Shown: positions 25,662-34,808 of the stretch, in pieces
Numbering within the stretch: position 1 is the first letter of the stretch
Layout of the letters: each line of letters begins with the position of its first letter
DNA from: Vescimonas coprocola
GTDB lineage: Bacteria > Bacillota > Clostridia > Oscillospirales > Oscillospiraceae
Direction of reading: 5' to 3'
Assembly (NCBI RefSeq): GCF_018408575.1
Contig: NZ_AP023418.1
Span: forward strand, 1,020,415 to 1,084,414
DNA length: 64,000 bases
Translations under genes and position numbers: made by a program
The notes under the pieces: model-generated
Database searches by the model: none
Told to the model about the DNA's origin: nothing
The model's input: only the letters and a program-made list of their open reading frames with translations

Positions 25662-26578
25662 ACCGTCACCTGCACCGGGTGGCCTGCCAGATAGCTGGCC
25701 GCCGCCATGCGCTTGCCGTTTTGCGGCTGAAGCTCCAGAATACGGAGCGTCCGGCCGTCGCCGCAGGCGATCTCGATGCCGGTCTTATCGGCCCGGACGA
25801 TCGTTCCGGGAGCGGCCTTGACGGCGCCGCCCACAGCGGTACGGTACACCTTCACCGTGGCGCCGGACAGCTCCGTCACGGCGCAGGGCCAAGGCTGGAG
25901 GCCACGGACCTGATCGTGGAGACTGCGGGCGGGGCGGGTGAAGTCCATGGGGGACAGCTCCCGGCTCAACATGGGGGCAAAGGTCACGGCGCTCTCATCC
26001 TGTTTGGTGCGGCCGGCGGTGCCGGCGGCCAGCGCCTGCACCGTCCGGGACAGGGTCTCGGCTCCCAGCTCCGCCAGACGGTTCGTCAGGGTCAGAGCGT
26101 CCTCGTCGGGATCGATAGGCGTCTCGGCGGCGGAAATGATATCCCCGGCGTCCAGCTCCTTGGCCATATACATGATGGTGACGCCGGTGACGGCGTCGCC
26201 GTTCAGGACGGCCCAGTTGATGGGGGCTGCGCCACGGTATTTGGGCAGCAGCGAGGAATGGACGTTGATGGAGCCCAGCTTGGGGGCCGCCAGAATGTCC
26301 TCCGGCAGGATGCGGCCATAGGCCGCCACCACCGTCAGCTCCGGGGCCAGAGTACGGATCAGCTCCAGCGCCGTACCGTCCCGCAGCTTGGTGGGCTGGT
26401 ACACCGTCAGGCCCTGTGAAAGAGCATACTCCTTCACCGGAGAGAAGGCCAGCTTATGGCCCCGGTTCTTGGGCTTATCCGGCTGGGTAAACACGCCGCA
26501 TATCTCGTGGCCGTCCTCCACCAGTCGGCGCAGAGAGGCCACGGCGAAGTCCGGCGTTCCCATAAACAGGATCCTCAT
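25658..26578 (-). CDS. fmt: Methionyl-tRNA formyltransferase
   Basis: A 306-residue enzyme that formylates initiator methionyl-tRNA. It begins MRILFMGTPDFAVASLRRL. The formyl-folate motif SLLPKYRGAAPINWA is intact, followed by MYMAKELDAGDI. The C-terminal domain that binds tRNA is complete. It overlaps def by 4 bases, a common pairing because deformylase removes the group this enzyme adds. Confidence 0.96.
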   Translation of the reverse strand: MRILFMGTPDFAVASLRRLVEDGHEICGVFTQPDKPKNRGHKLAFSPVKEYALSQGLTVYQPTKLRDGTALELIRTLAPELTVVAAYGRILPEDILAAPKLGSINVHSSLLPKYRGAAPINWAVLNGDAVTGVTIMYMAKELDAGDIISAAETPIDPDEDALTLTNRLAELGAETLSRTVQALAAGTAGRTKQDESAVTFAPMLSRELSPMDFTRPARSLHDQVRGLQPWPCAVTELSGATVKVYRTAVGGAVKAAPGTIVRADKTGIEIACGDGRTLRILELQPQNGKRMAAASYLAGHPVQVTV

Positions 26579-27075
26579 TCCTCGTCTTCCTCCTGCTGGT
26601 TCATATACTCCTCCAGCTCCTCCTCGGTCATCAGATGGTCCGTGTGCTCCACGAACAGATGGCCGTCCAGATGCTCGATCTCATGGCAGAAGCAACGGGC
26701 GGTCAGCTCCTCGTCCTCTACCTCGAAAAAATTGCCGTCCCGGTCCTGCGCCCGGACACGCACCGTATAGGGGCGGGTGACGATGCCGAACTTGCCGGGG
26801 ATGCTGAGGCAGCCCTCCAGACCCGTCTGCTCCCCCTCGGCGGCGATGATCTCCGGGTTCACCAGTTCAATGATATCCTCATCCTCGTTCATCACCACGC
26901 ACACACGGCGCAGCACGCCCACCTGCGGGGCGGCCAGACCTACGCCGCCGGAATCCAGCAGTGTCTCCTTCATGTCGTCGATCAGCGTATGCAGGCGCTG
27001 ATTGAACTCCGTCACCGGGCGGCACACCTTGGTCAGGCACTCGTCGCCCTGCAATACGATCTTTCTCAAAGCCAT
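26575..27075 (-). CDS. def: Peptide deformylase
   Basis: A 166-residue metalloenzyme that removes the N-formyl group from new proteins. Three motifs are clear: GVGLAAPQVG, EGCLSIPG (metal-binding Cys) and CHEIEHLDGHLF (two His and the catalytic Glu). An acidic tail of about 20 residues ends the protein. It is 13 bases downstream of priA. Confidence 0.95.
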   Translation of the reverse strand: MALRKIVLQGDECLTKVCRPVTEFNQRLHTLIDDMKETLLDSGGVGLAAPQVGVLRRVCVVMNEDEDIIELVNPEIIAAEGEQTGLEGCLSIPGKFGIVTRPYTVRVRAQDRDGNFFEVEDEELTARCFCHEIEHLDGHLFVEHTDHLMTEEELEEYMNQQEEDEE

Positions 27076-27088
27076 ATCCTTCGTACCT

Positions 27089-29515
27089 CTAATCCATCAG
27101 ATTGCAGTCCGTGTGGACCGCCATATTGCGATGCTCCGGGCGACGGGCGAAGGCCTTCATATAGGCCGCCAGCAGCTGGCGGAGCGGTTTTTCGTTTTGG
27201 CCCACCACCGTGATCCGGTAGCGGTAGCGGTTGTTCAGCTTCACCACCGGGGCCGGGGCAGGCCCCAGCACCTCCGGCTCCATGGCCCGGTACGGCTCCT
27301 GCGACAGCGCCTGCCGCAGAGCAGCGCACAGCTGGGCGCAGGCCCGGCGCACCGGCTCCTCCTCCGGGCCGGTGACGGTGAGGGTAAAGTGGTCGGCAAA
27401 GGGCGGGTCACGCCGCAGACGCCGCAGACGGATCTCATCGTCGTAGAAGCGGTCATAGTCCTGCTCCGCCGCCGCCAGGATCACGTCGTTGCGGGGGGTG
27501 TAGGTCTGGATCACCGCACGGCCCTCCTTCTCCCCCCGGCCGGCCCGGCCCACCACCTGCGTCAGCAGGCTGAAGGTGCGCTCCGCCGCCCGGTAGTGAT
27601 CCACGTACAGCGACAGATCCGCCGCCAGCACGCCCACCAGCGTCACCCCGGCGAAATCCAGTCCCTTGGCCACCATCTGAGTCCCCAGCAGAATGGGGAT
27701 GCGGCGGCGCTGGAACTCCCGCAGGAGCTTCTCGTGGCCCTCTCCCACGGTATCGGCATCCATCCGCAGAAGCTCCGTACCGGGAAAGAGCCGGGTCAGC
27801 TCCTCCTCCACCTTCTGTGTACCGAAGCCGATATGCTTCATGGCGCCGCCGCAGTCGGGACAGGTATCCGGCGCAGGCTGGGAGTGGCCGCAGTAGTGGC
27901 ACATCATCCGCCTGTTGGCGGAATGGTAGGTGAGGTAGACGCTGCACCGGGGACACTGGGGAACGTAGCCGCACTGGGGACACAGCAGCTGGCGGCTGCT
28001 GCCCCGGCGGTTCAGAAACAGGATGCTCTGCTCCCCCGCCGCCAGATTCCGCTCCAGCTCCTGCTGAAGAGGGCGGCTGATACAGCTGAAATTGCCGTCC
28101 CGCAGCTCCCGGCGCATATCCGCCAGAATGACCTGCGGCAGACGGCGCTGATTGAAGCGCTCCGTCAGGCGGCAGAGGCCGTAATCCCCCTTGCGGGCGT
28201 AATAGGCCGTCTCCACCGTGGGGGTGGCGGAGCCCAGCACCAGACGGGCTCCCTCCTGTACGCAGCGGTATTTGGCAATATCCCGTGCGTGGTAGCACGG
28301 GGCTTTTTCCGATTCGTAGGAGCTCTCCTGCTCCTCGTCCAGTATAATGAGGCCCAGCCGTTCCAGCGGGGCGAACACCGCCGAGCGGGTCCCCAGCACC
28401 ACCGCAGCCTCGCCCCGGCGGATGCGCTTATACTGATCCCACCGCTCCGTCAGCCGCAGGCCGCTGTGCAGCAGCGCCACCTTTCGGCCGAAGTAGGCGG
28501 TGAACCGAGCCATCATCTGAGGGGTCAGGGCGATCTCCGGCACCAGGATCATCACGGACTTTCCCTGCTCCAGCAGGGTCTGTGCCAGACGGATATACAC
28601 CAGCGTCTTGCCGCTGCCGGTGACGCCCTGTAAAAGCGTCACCCCGGCCCGGCCCGTCTCCGTCTGGCGGAGAATGGAATCATAGGCCTCCTGCTGCTGT
28701 TGGTTCAGGGTGATCTCCTCCGCCGGGACACCGTACTCCCGTGGGGAGATGCGGTACTCCTCCCGGCTGCGGAGGGCGATGAGGCCCTGCTTCTCCAGAC
28801 TGCGGAGGGTCTGGCGGGTAGCGCCGGTGAAATAGCACAGGTCGTGAACCGTGGTCTCGCCGCACTTGGCCAGAAACGCCGCAGCTTCATACTGCCGGGG
28901 GGCGGACCGGCGGCGGCGCTCCAGACGCTCCAGCACCTCCTGCGCCGGGGCGGCTAAGGACGCCAGCTCCACCATGTGGTCCTTTACCTTGCGGCTGGTC
29001 TCCGTCTCCACGGAAACCAGTCCCTTCTTTTTCATCTGATACAGCACCGGCGGGATATCCTCCCCCAGTGCGGTGCAGAGGGTCTCCCGCTCCTGCGGGC
29101 CGTCGGAGAGCATCCGGCACACCGCCTGCTCCCGTTCCGTAAGGCCCTCCTCTGCCGTGGGGCAGAGGCTCCAGATCTCCCGGTAGCGATACCACACCGC
29201 CGCCGGGAGGATGGTGTGCAGGGCATCGTAGAAGGTGCAGAAGTACCGCTGGCGCATCCAGAGGGCCAGCCGTATCTCCTTCTCCGACAGCACCGGCTCC
29301 TGATCCAGTAGATTGCGGATGGCCTTCAGGGGCTTGGCAGGCACCTCCTGCCGCAGCTGAAGCACCATGCCCTCGGCGGTGCGGTTGCCCCGCCCGAAGG
29401 GTACCGTGACCCGGCAGCCCACGGAGAGCTCCATACCGGACGGCACCAGATAGTCGTAGGGCTTGTCAATGGCGTAGGTAGCCGCCGCCACAGCGACCTT
29501 GGCGATCTGCGTCAT
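27089..29515 (-). CDS. priA: Primosomal protein N', replication restart helicase PriA
   Basis: An 808-residue helicase that reloads the replisome at stalled forks. After the N-terminal DNA-binding domain (SVGCRVTVPFGRGNR) come Walker A GVTGSGKT, the DEEQ box in IILDEEQESSY and GSATPTVET. The zinc-binding cysteine block (CPQCGYVPQCPRCSVYL, CHYCGHS, CPDCGG) and GTQMVAKGLDF follow. Length is normal. It lies between rpoZ and def. Confidence 0.96.
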   Translation of the reverse strand: MTQIAKVAVAAATYAIDKPYDYLVPSGMELSVGCRVTVPFGRGNRTAEGMVLQLRQEVPAKPLKAIRNLLDQEPVLSEKEIRLALWMRQRYFCTFYDALHTILPAAVWYRYREIWSLCPTAEEGLTEREQAVCRMLSDGPQERETLCTALGEDIPPVLYQMKKKGLVSVETETSRKVKDHMVELASLAAPAQEVLERLERRRRSAPRQYEAAAFLAKCGETTVHDLCYFTGATRQTLRSLEKQGLIALRSREEYRISPREYGVPAEEITLNQQQQEAYDSILRQTETGRAGVTLLQGVTGSGKTLVYIRLAQTLLEQGKSVMILVPEIALTPQMMARFTAYFGRKVALLHSGLRLTERWDQYKRIRRGEAAVVLGTRSAVFAPLERLGLIILDEEQESSYESEKAPCYHARDIAKYRCVQEGARLVLGSATPTVETAYYARKGDYGLCRLTERFNQRRLPQVILADMRRELRDGNFSCISRPLQQELERNLAAGEQSILFLNRRGSSRQLLCPQCGYVPQCPRCSVYLTYHSANRRMMCHYCGHSQPAPDTCPDCGGAMKHIGFGTQKVEEELTRLFPGTELLRMDADTVGEGHEKLLREFQRRRIPILLGTQMVAKGLDFAGVTLVGVLAADLSLYVDHYRAAERTFSLLTQVVGRAGRGEKEGRAVIQTYTPRNDVILAAAEQDYDRFYDDEIRLRRLRRDPPFADHFTLTVTGPEEEPVRRACAQLCAALRQALSQEPYRAMEPEVLGPAPAPVVKLNNRYRYRITVVGQNEKPLRQLLAAYMKAFARRPEHRNMAVHTDCNLMD

Positions 29516-29529
29516 TGACGGTCCCTCCC

Positions 29530-29745
29530 TCAGTCTTCCTCGATCTCCGTGTCGATGGTGTGGGCGTCGAACTTGCCCTCAGCCACCTCATGGATGGCCA
29601 GCGTCACCGGCTTCTCGTCCAAATGCTGGCCGGTAGCCTCGGCCTCCTCAGCGATCTGGCGGGCCCGGCGGGCCACCACATTCACCATCATATAACGGTT
29701 GGGGATATACTCCGTCAGCTTGTTCATTGCGGGATACAGCATCAT
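29530..29745 (-). CDS. rpoZ: DNA-directed RNA polymerase omega subunit
   Basis: A 71-residue protein with the omega pattern NRYMMVNVVARRARQI and KPVTLAIHEVAEGK. It helps assemble the beta' subunit. Two ATG codons stand in a row (29745 and 29742), both within range of AAGGAAGG, so the first residue is uncertain by one. The gmk gene is 42 bases upstream and priA 14 bases downstream, the usual Firmicutes order. Confidence 0.93.
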   Translation of the reverse strand: MMLYPAMNKLTEYIPNRYMMVNVVARRARQIAEEAEATGQHLDEKPVTLAIHEVAEGKFDAHTIDTEIEED

Positions 29746-29787
29746 AATGATCGACCTTCCTTATCTGCCTTTCGGCTGTAATTTGAC

Positions 29788-30387
29788 TTATTTATGCAGG
29801 AGCTGCTCCAGACGCTCCGCCGGGCGGCAGTGCTCGGCGCACAGAATGGCCGCCATCTCCGCCACCGCCTGCTCCACGGTATCGTTGATGACCAGATAGT
29901 CGTAGCTGCTGGCGGTTTGCAGCTCCACCTTGGCCCGCAGCAGGCGGCTCTGGATGACCTCCTGACTGTCGGTACCACGGGCGGTAAGGCGGCGCTCCAG
30001 CTCCACCCATGAAGGGGGTGCGATGAAAATTCGCACCGTCTCCGGTCGCTTGGCGCAGATCTGGTTGGCGCCTTGGATCTCGATGTCCAGAATGACGTCC
30101 CGACCGTCATCCATGGCACGGTCCACGTACTTCTTGGGGGTACCGTAGAAGTTGCCTACGTACTCGGCATACTCCAGAAACTCGTCCTCCTCCACCATCC
30201 GGTGGAACTCCTCCGCCGGGATGAAGTGGTAGTGGACACCGTCCACCTCCCCAGGACGGGGGTCACGGGTGGTGGCGGAAATGGAAAAATACAGGTCCGT
30301 CCGCTGATCAAACAGCGCCTTCAGCACGGTGCTTTTTCCTACACCGGAGGGACCAGATACGATGAATGTCTTACCTCTTCTCTGCAC
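29788..30387 (-). CDS. gmk: Guanylate kinase
   Basis: A 199-residue enzyme making GDP from GMP. Walker A is SGPSGVGKST, with the GMP-binding stretch SATTRDPRPGEVDGVHYHF. The start is GTG at 30387, directly after the remA stop, with GAGGAGG inside the end of remA as ribosome site. It is followed by rpoZ. Confidence 0.95.
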   Translation of the reverse strand: MQRRGKTFIVSGPSGVGKSTVLKALFDQRTDLYFSISATTRDPRPGEVDGVHYHFIPAEEFHRMVEEDEFLEYAEYVGNFYGTPKKYVDRAMDDGRDVILDIEIQGANQICAKRPETVRIFIAPPSWVELERRLTARGTDSQEVIQSRLLRAKVELQTASSYDYLVINDTVEQAVAEMAAILCAEHCRPAERLEQLLHK

Positions 30388-30651
30388 TTAAGCTTCCTCC
30401 TCTGTCAGATCCTCCAGCCGGACGCCCAGACGGGGCGCCAGCTTCTCCGCCGGCAGTGCCGACAGCACCACATGGTCACTGTCCATAATAAGTACCGACG
30501 CCGTTTTTCGGCCATAGGTGGCGTCGATGAGCATCCCGCCGTCCCTTGTCTCCTGAATGAGTCGCTTGATGGGGGCCGAATCCGGGCTTACCACGGCGAT
30601 GAGCCGCCCGGCGGCAATGAGGTTGCCGAATCCGATGTTTACCAGCTCCAT
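30388..30651 (-). CDS. remA: RemA-family regulator (DUF370)
   Basis: An 87-residue protein beginning [27 protein letters not shown]. In Bacillus subtilis RemA is a DNA-binding activator of biofilm matrix genes that forms rings. The [20 protein letters not shown] stretch is typical. The start at 30651 gives the family N-terminus, and the open frame upstream is not coding-like. It lies between yicC and gmk as in many Firmicutes. Confidence 0.92.
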   Translation of the reverse strand: MELVNIGFGNLIAAGRLIAVVSPDSAPIKRLIQETRDGGMLIDATYGRKTASVLIMDSDHVVLSALPAEKLAPRLGVRLEDLTEEEA

Positions 30652-30662
30652 AGAACGCTCCC

Positions 30663-31541
30663 TTACTCGATGTTCTGCACCTGCTCCCGGATCTTCTCCA
30701 CCTCGGCCTTCATGTTCACCACGTCCTGCGTAATGGTCAGGTCGCTGCACTTGGAGCCGATGGTATTGCACTCCCGGTTGATCTCCTGAATGAGGAAATC
30801 CAGCTTCCGGCCCACGGGTTCATCCCCCCGCAGCATATCCCGCAGCTGGGACAGGTGGCTGTGCAGGCGCACCGTCTCCTCGTCCACGGCGATCTTATCG
30901 GCAAAGATGGCTGTCTCCGTCAGGATACGGGCCTCGTCGATGGTGGTGGAAGCCAGCACCTCCCGCATCTTGCTCTCCAGCCGCTCCCGGTAGGCCGACA
31001 CCGTCTGGGGAGACTGCGCCTCCACACGGGCCACGGTGTCCTCGATGGTATCGGCTCGGCCGGCGATATCCTCTGCCAGCTTCACGCCCTCCACACTTCG
31101 CATCCGGTTATAGGCCGCCAGCGCCGCATCCGTCACCTGACAGATGTCCTCCGCCAGCGTCTCCAGATCCTCCTCCGCCTTGGTGACGGAGAGGACGTCC
31201 GGGCAGCGGGACAGCTCCACCGGGGTGACCTCCCCCGACAGGCCGAAGGTCTCTTTTAGCCGCAGCAGTGCCTCATAGTAGCTGCGGGCCAGTGGCTCGT
31301 TCACCTTCACCACGGACACGTCCGCAGCGGAGGAGTCGATGGTGACGAACACGTCCACCTTGCCCCGTGACACCGCCTTCTGGACACGGCCCTTGATGGC
31401 ATCCTCAGCGAATACATAGGCTCTGGGCAGCTTCACAGTACAGTCCAGATACCGGTTGTTGACGGAACGCACCTCCACGGTGATATCCCGCTTGTTTCTT
31501 GTTTCTCTCGCCCGGCCATAGCCGGTCATGCTCTTGACCAC
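30663..31541 (-). CDS. yicC: YicC family endoribonuclease-like protein
   Basis: A 292-residue protein. I place the start at GTG 31541, with GAAGGAGG 8 bases before it, giving the family N-terminus [11 protein letters not shown]. The frame continues far upstream, but that part overlaps the DnaJ-domain gene and is not coding-like. The end, [22 protein letters not shown], is the conserved YicC signature. E. coli YicC is an RNase that helps degrade a small RNA. The role here is inferred from the family. remA follows 11 bases later. Confidence 0.9.
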   Translation of the reverse strand: MVKSMTGYGRARETRNKRDITVEVRSVNNRYLDCTVKLPRAYVFAEDAIKGRVQKAVSRGKVDVFVTIDSSAADVSVVKVNEPLARSYYEALLRLKETFGLSGEVTPVELSRCPDVLSVTKAEEDLETLAEDICQVTDAALAAYNRMRSVEGVKLAEDIAGRADTIEDTVARVEAQSPQTVSAYRERLESKMREVLASTTIDEARILTETAIFADKIAVDEETVRLHSHLSQLRDMLRGDEPVGRKLDFLIQEINRECNTIGSKCSDLTITQDVVNMKAEVEKIREQVQNIE

Positions 31542-31578
31542 AGCTTTATCCTCCTTCAAAGGGGATGGGGGTCCCCGT

Positions 31579-32223
31579 TTATATACAACAGAAATAGCCA
31601 CCGCCGCCCAGCAGATTGCAGCACAGCATGGTACCGCACAGGCGGGTGCAGGGATCGTCGCAGCCACCGGTGGTAACACGGCTGTATCCGGCGGGGCGGT
31701 AGCCGGCGGAGCGACCCTCCGCCATAGCCAGTGCCTGCTGGTACTCCGGGTTGCCGGGGTCCATCTGCACCGCCGTCTCATAATAGCGCTTGGCCTCATC
31801 CAGCCAGCCCCGTTTGAAGCATATGGCTCCCTTCAGGAAGTTCCACTCGGCGTTATGGTCGCTGCGGGCGTTGAGCAGCTCCTCCGCCAGATTCAGGTTC
31901 CCCTGACGGATGGCCAGACGGATGCGCTGGATGGCGGGGTCATAGCTGCCGCCGTAGCCGCCGGCACCGTAGCCGCCGTAGGAGCCACCATAGCTGCCGC
32001 CGTAGGCTCCGTAGCCATTGCCGGAGGCGCCGCGCTTGCGCTGGTTCTGGATCTCCTCGTAGGCCTCGTTGATCTCCTTCATCTTCTCCTGTGCCAGATC
32101 GGCCAGGGGATCGTCGTGATAGTTATCGGGATGGTACTTTTTGGCCAGATTCCGATAGGCTTTTTTGACTTCCTCGTCTGTGGCGGTGCTGGGGACACCC
32201 AGCACCTGATAGGGATCACGCAT
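31579..32223 (-). CDS. J-domain protein with TPR-like segment and cysteine-rich tail
   Basis: A 214-residue protein. Residues 1-65 form a J domain (DPYQVLGVPSTATDEEVKKAYRNLAKKYHPD, HPD motif intact), so it should stimulate a DnaK. A glycine/tyrosine-rich linker (repeats of YGGS/YGGY, residues about 90-115) leads to a helical TPR-like part. The last 30 residues contain seven cysteines, including CC pairs, which could bind metal or form disulfides. It is not canonical DnaJ, since no CxxCxGxG zinc repeats are present. It overlaps the DUF5685 gene by 8 bases. Confidence 0.85.
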   Translation of the reverse strand: MRDPYQVLGVPSTATDEEVKKAYRNLAKKYHPDNYHDDPLADLAQEKMKEINEAYEEIQNQRKRGASGNGYGAYGGSYGGSYGGYGAGGYGGSYDPAIQRIRLAIRQGNLNLAEELLNARSDHNAEWNFLKGAICFKRGWLDEAKRYYETAVQMDPGNPEYQQALAMAEGRSAGYRPAGYSRVTTGGCDDPCTRLCGTMLCCNLLGGGGYFCCI

Positions 32224-33121
32224 CGCCGTGTCCTGCCTTTCGTTCAGGGTATTTCTCTCTCCGGGGCCGCTGATGGAAGGTGCCGTTCAAAACGGCGTTT
32301 CCCACCTGATACAGCCCCGCATATACCACACTTTCAATGACCGGCTGCCATACGCCGCACTCCAACAGCTCGAAGGCCGCCGCCATCCGCTCCACGGACC
32401 GATCCATGGTCTGGGCCAGCTCCTGACGGCTCTCCTCCGTCAGCTTGCCCTCCTGCACCGAAAATCGCAGGGGCAGCGGATTGTAGCTGCCGCTGCGCTG
32501 GTCCTTGGCCAGATCGTCCGCTGCGTCCGTCAGGTATATCCAGCGGCCCAGATGGTACAGCAGCTGCGCCAGCACCCGCCGCCGGACAGGATCCGGCTCC
32601 TCCTCTGCCGCACCGGCCAGCAGCCGGGCGAAGGTATCCGCCGGACGGTCAATGGAGGGACAGTTCTCCCGCTCCAGCGCCGTCAGTTCTCCCAGGCAGC
32701 CCTGCACCAGCCGGTCAAAATCCGGCCGCAGGCGGGCGGCCTTGCGATAGCTGCGGCGGACAAACAGGGCGGCCAGCCGGTATTTCAGGCCCCCGAAGAA
32801 GCCGTGATCCGTCACGCCGTCACGCAGCTGCCACCAGGTCAGGATGACGCTGAGATCCGCCGCCGCATCCAGCGCCGGGTTTTCTTCCCCGCAGGGGCAG
32901 CCCCGGATGGGATGCACCGGGCAGCGATGGCGAGCGCAGGAAAAGCCGCTGCCGCCGGCCAGCAGAATGGCCAGAAAGGCCAGATCGTAGTTCAAAATCA
33001 TCCGGGCCGGCAGGCCGTACCGCCGTCCCAGCGTGCGGCACAGGCCGCAGTAGGCGCTGCGGAACAGGTCTGTCTGCTCCTGAGTCAGCCGATCCGCCGC
33101 AGGACGCACATAGCCGAACAT
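32216..33121 (-). CDS. DUF5685 family protein
   Basis: A 301-residue, mostly helical protein beginning MFGYVRPAADRLTQEQTDLFRSAYCGLCRTLGRRYG. Conserved features are the CGLC pair, LNYDLAFLAILL, a cysteine/histidine cluster (about residues 60-80), and a later helix with YLTDAADDLAKDQRSGSYNPL. The DD...D pattern looks like the diphosphate-binding motif of prenyl-synthase-like folds, but I infer no reaction from it. It is translationally coupled to both neighbours (1-base and 8-base overlaps), which suggests work with the J-domain protein. Confidence 0.7.
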   Translation of the reverse strand: MFGYVRPAADRLTQEQTDLFRSAYCGLCRTLGRRYGLPARMILNYDLAFLAILLAGGSGFSCARHRCPVHPIRGCPCGEENPALDAAADLSVILTWWQLRDGVTDHGFFGGLKYRLAALFVRRSYRKAARLRPDFDRLVQGCLGELTALERENCPSIDRPADTFARLLAGAAEEEPDPVRRRVLAQLLYHLGRWIYLTDAADDLAKDQRSGSYNPLPLRFSVQEGKLTEESRQELAQTMDRSVERMAAAFELLECGVWQPVIESVVYAGLYQVGNAVLNGTFHQRPRREKYPERKAGHGDA

Positions 33122-33525
33122 CAGAACTCCCGCACCACCGTGTAGGTCAGGGCCTCCGTCTTTTTGGCGTGGCGGTCATAGGCCACGCTGGGCAGGAAGG
33201 CCAGCGCCGCTGCGCCGATGGCGATGGCGTAGCGGACGCCCTCCGCCAGTCCCTCCGACAGGAAGTAGCCCAGCAGGAAGCCCACCACCGGCAGCAGATA
33301 CACCAGGGCTACTACGCCCAATATCTTCCGGGTAGCGCTCTCCACCACCACCTTCTGCCCCGGCCGGACCCCCACAGGGTCCTTGGCCCGTGCGTGGATG
33401 GCGGCACCGGTCATGCCGCAGCCGGCGCATTCCTCACAGTCGTGGCCGCAGGCAGACTTTCGGGGGACGGATATCTCCACGAAGCCGCCGGGCAATATCT
33501 TTTCAACCGTTGCGATCTGTGTCAT
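33121..33525 (-). CDS. RseC/SoxR-reducing-system family membrane protein
   Basis: A 134-residue protein with an N-terminal beta domain (VEKILPGGFVEISVPRKSACG), a cysteine cluster (CGHDCEECAGCG) and two transmembrane helices (about residues 68-115). RseC/RsxC-associated proteins with this layout take part in keeping iron-sulfur proteins reduced, often near Rnf complexes, but no rnf genes are in this window. It lies 26 bases after cdaR in the same run. Confidence 0.85.
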   Translation of the reverse strand: MTQIATVEKILPGGFVEISVPRKSACGHDCEECAGCGMTGAAIHARAKDPVGVRPGQKVVVESATRKILGVVALVYLLPVVGFLLGYFLSEGLAEGVRYAIAIGAAALAFLPSVAYDRHAKKTEALTYTVVREF

Positions 33526-33551
33526 GGTCGCTTACACCTCTCTTGCTATGT

Positions 33552-34808
33552 CTACGGCTGCCCCGGTTCATCCGGAGTCACCGACAGATCCACCACCATC
33601 TGATACGAGCCCTTGATACCGATATTCTCGTAGCCCTCGATGCGGATGGTCACCGGCACCGTATGGACCCCTGCGCCGGTGAGTCCGGACAGGTCTGCCA
33701 CGATGTGGACGTTCTCCGCCGTCAGGGCGTTCACCTCCGCTGTCAGGCCCCGCAGCCGCACGTTCAGCGACTCCGTCTCTGCCGTGGCGGTCATGCCCTC
33801 CGGCACATTCTCAAAGGTGAACCGGGAAACGGTCAGCGTCCGCTCCGTGACGCCACGGACCACCACCGTCACGGTGGCGGTGTCCACGCCGTCGGCAATG
33901 GTCACATCCTCCGGCACGGGGATGGTATAGGTCAGGCTCTGGGAATCCTCCAGATCCTGCACATACAGGGTATCCAGCACGATGCTGTCGATCTCATCCA
34001 GTCGGGCCTTCTCGCCCACCAGCTTCACCGTGGCGGGAGAGATGGTGTAGTCCACTGTCTCCATGGTGGCCCCCACGGCCTCCACAAAGTTCACCCGCAG
34101 AGGCACCTCCTTCACCGTCGACACCGGCATGGTGGCGCCGATGAGCTTTTCACTGCTGCGGATGGCGCTGTTCTCGATCTTCACATCGTTGTGGTCGTAC
34201 AGCTCAAATTCCAGCGCCTGCACCACCGTCTTGTCAGCTCCGGTGATATCCAGCCGCACCTTGGCGTAGCTGACATTCAGCAGGTCGTCCCGCTGGCCAC
34301 GCAGCAGCAGCACCTCCGGATCCAGCGTCAGCTCCCCGGCCATAAAGCCGTCAGCCACGCTGCCCACAATTTCGCACTGAATGGGTACTTCCTTGCTGTC
34401 CAACTCGCCCACGGTAACGGTGATGCTGTAAATGCTGGCAGAATCCACCGTCAGCTTCCCTCTGCGGATGTTATCCGGAAACACCACCTCGTAGGTCAGG
34501 GTCTGGCTGCCGGCCTCCTTGATATTGCTGGTATTGGCCACGATCCGAATCTTGCTGCGGTCCAGCTTACGCAGCTCGTTCCGGGGACCCTTGATGACCA
34601 GATCCACGGTGGTATCATAGCCCGACAGCAGCATCAGGCCACGATCTGCCAGTGTGGTATCCTCGCCGGAGAATTCCACCGGCACATTTTTCACCTTCAG
34701 CGTCACCTCCGGCGAGGTGACGGTATCCACATAGATCCACAGAGCGATCGCCACCAGAATGGAACCGATGATCCGCAGCGCCTTACGGCTGGCATCATTC
34801 TTCTTCAT
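33552..34808 (-). CDS. cdaR: YbbR-domain regulator of diadenylate cyclase
   Basis: A 418-residue protein with one N-terminal membrane helix (RKALRIIGSILVAIALWIYVDTV) and an extracellular part made of several YbbR repeats (for example LMLLSGYDTTVDLVIKGPRNEL and SEKLIGATMPVSTVKEVPLRV). CdaR binds the cyclase CdaA and tunes c-di-AMP production. Its start overlaps the cdaA end by 14 bases. The third usual partner, glmM, is not next to it. Confidence 0.92.
   Translation of the reverse strand: MKKNDASRKALRIIGSILVAIALWIYVDTVTSPEVTLKVKNVPVEFSGEDTTLADRGLMLLSGYDTTVDLVIKGPRNELRKLDRSKIRIVANTSNIKEAGSQTLTYEVVFPDNIRRGKLTVDSASIYSITVTVGELDSKEVPIQCEIVGSVADGFMAGELTLDPEVLLLRGQRDDLLNVSYAKVRLDITGADKTVVQALEFELYDHNDVKIENSAIRSSEKLIGATMPVSTVKEVPLRVNFVEAVGATMETVDYTISPATVKLVGEKARLDEIDSIVLDTLYVQDLEDSQSLTYTIPVPEDVTIADGVDTATVTVVVRGVTERTLTVSRFTFENVPEGMTATAETESLNVRLRGLTAEVNALTAENVHIVADLSGLTGAGVHTVPVTIRIEGYENIGIKGSYQMVVDLSVTPDEPGQP

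Noticed and set aside
31542-31799. Longer N-terminus for the YicC protein
   Set aside because: The extra 86 codons overlap the J-domain gene and give a non-protein-like alanine/proline string, while GTG 31541 has a strong ribosome site and the family N-terminus.
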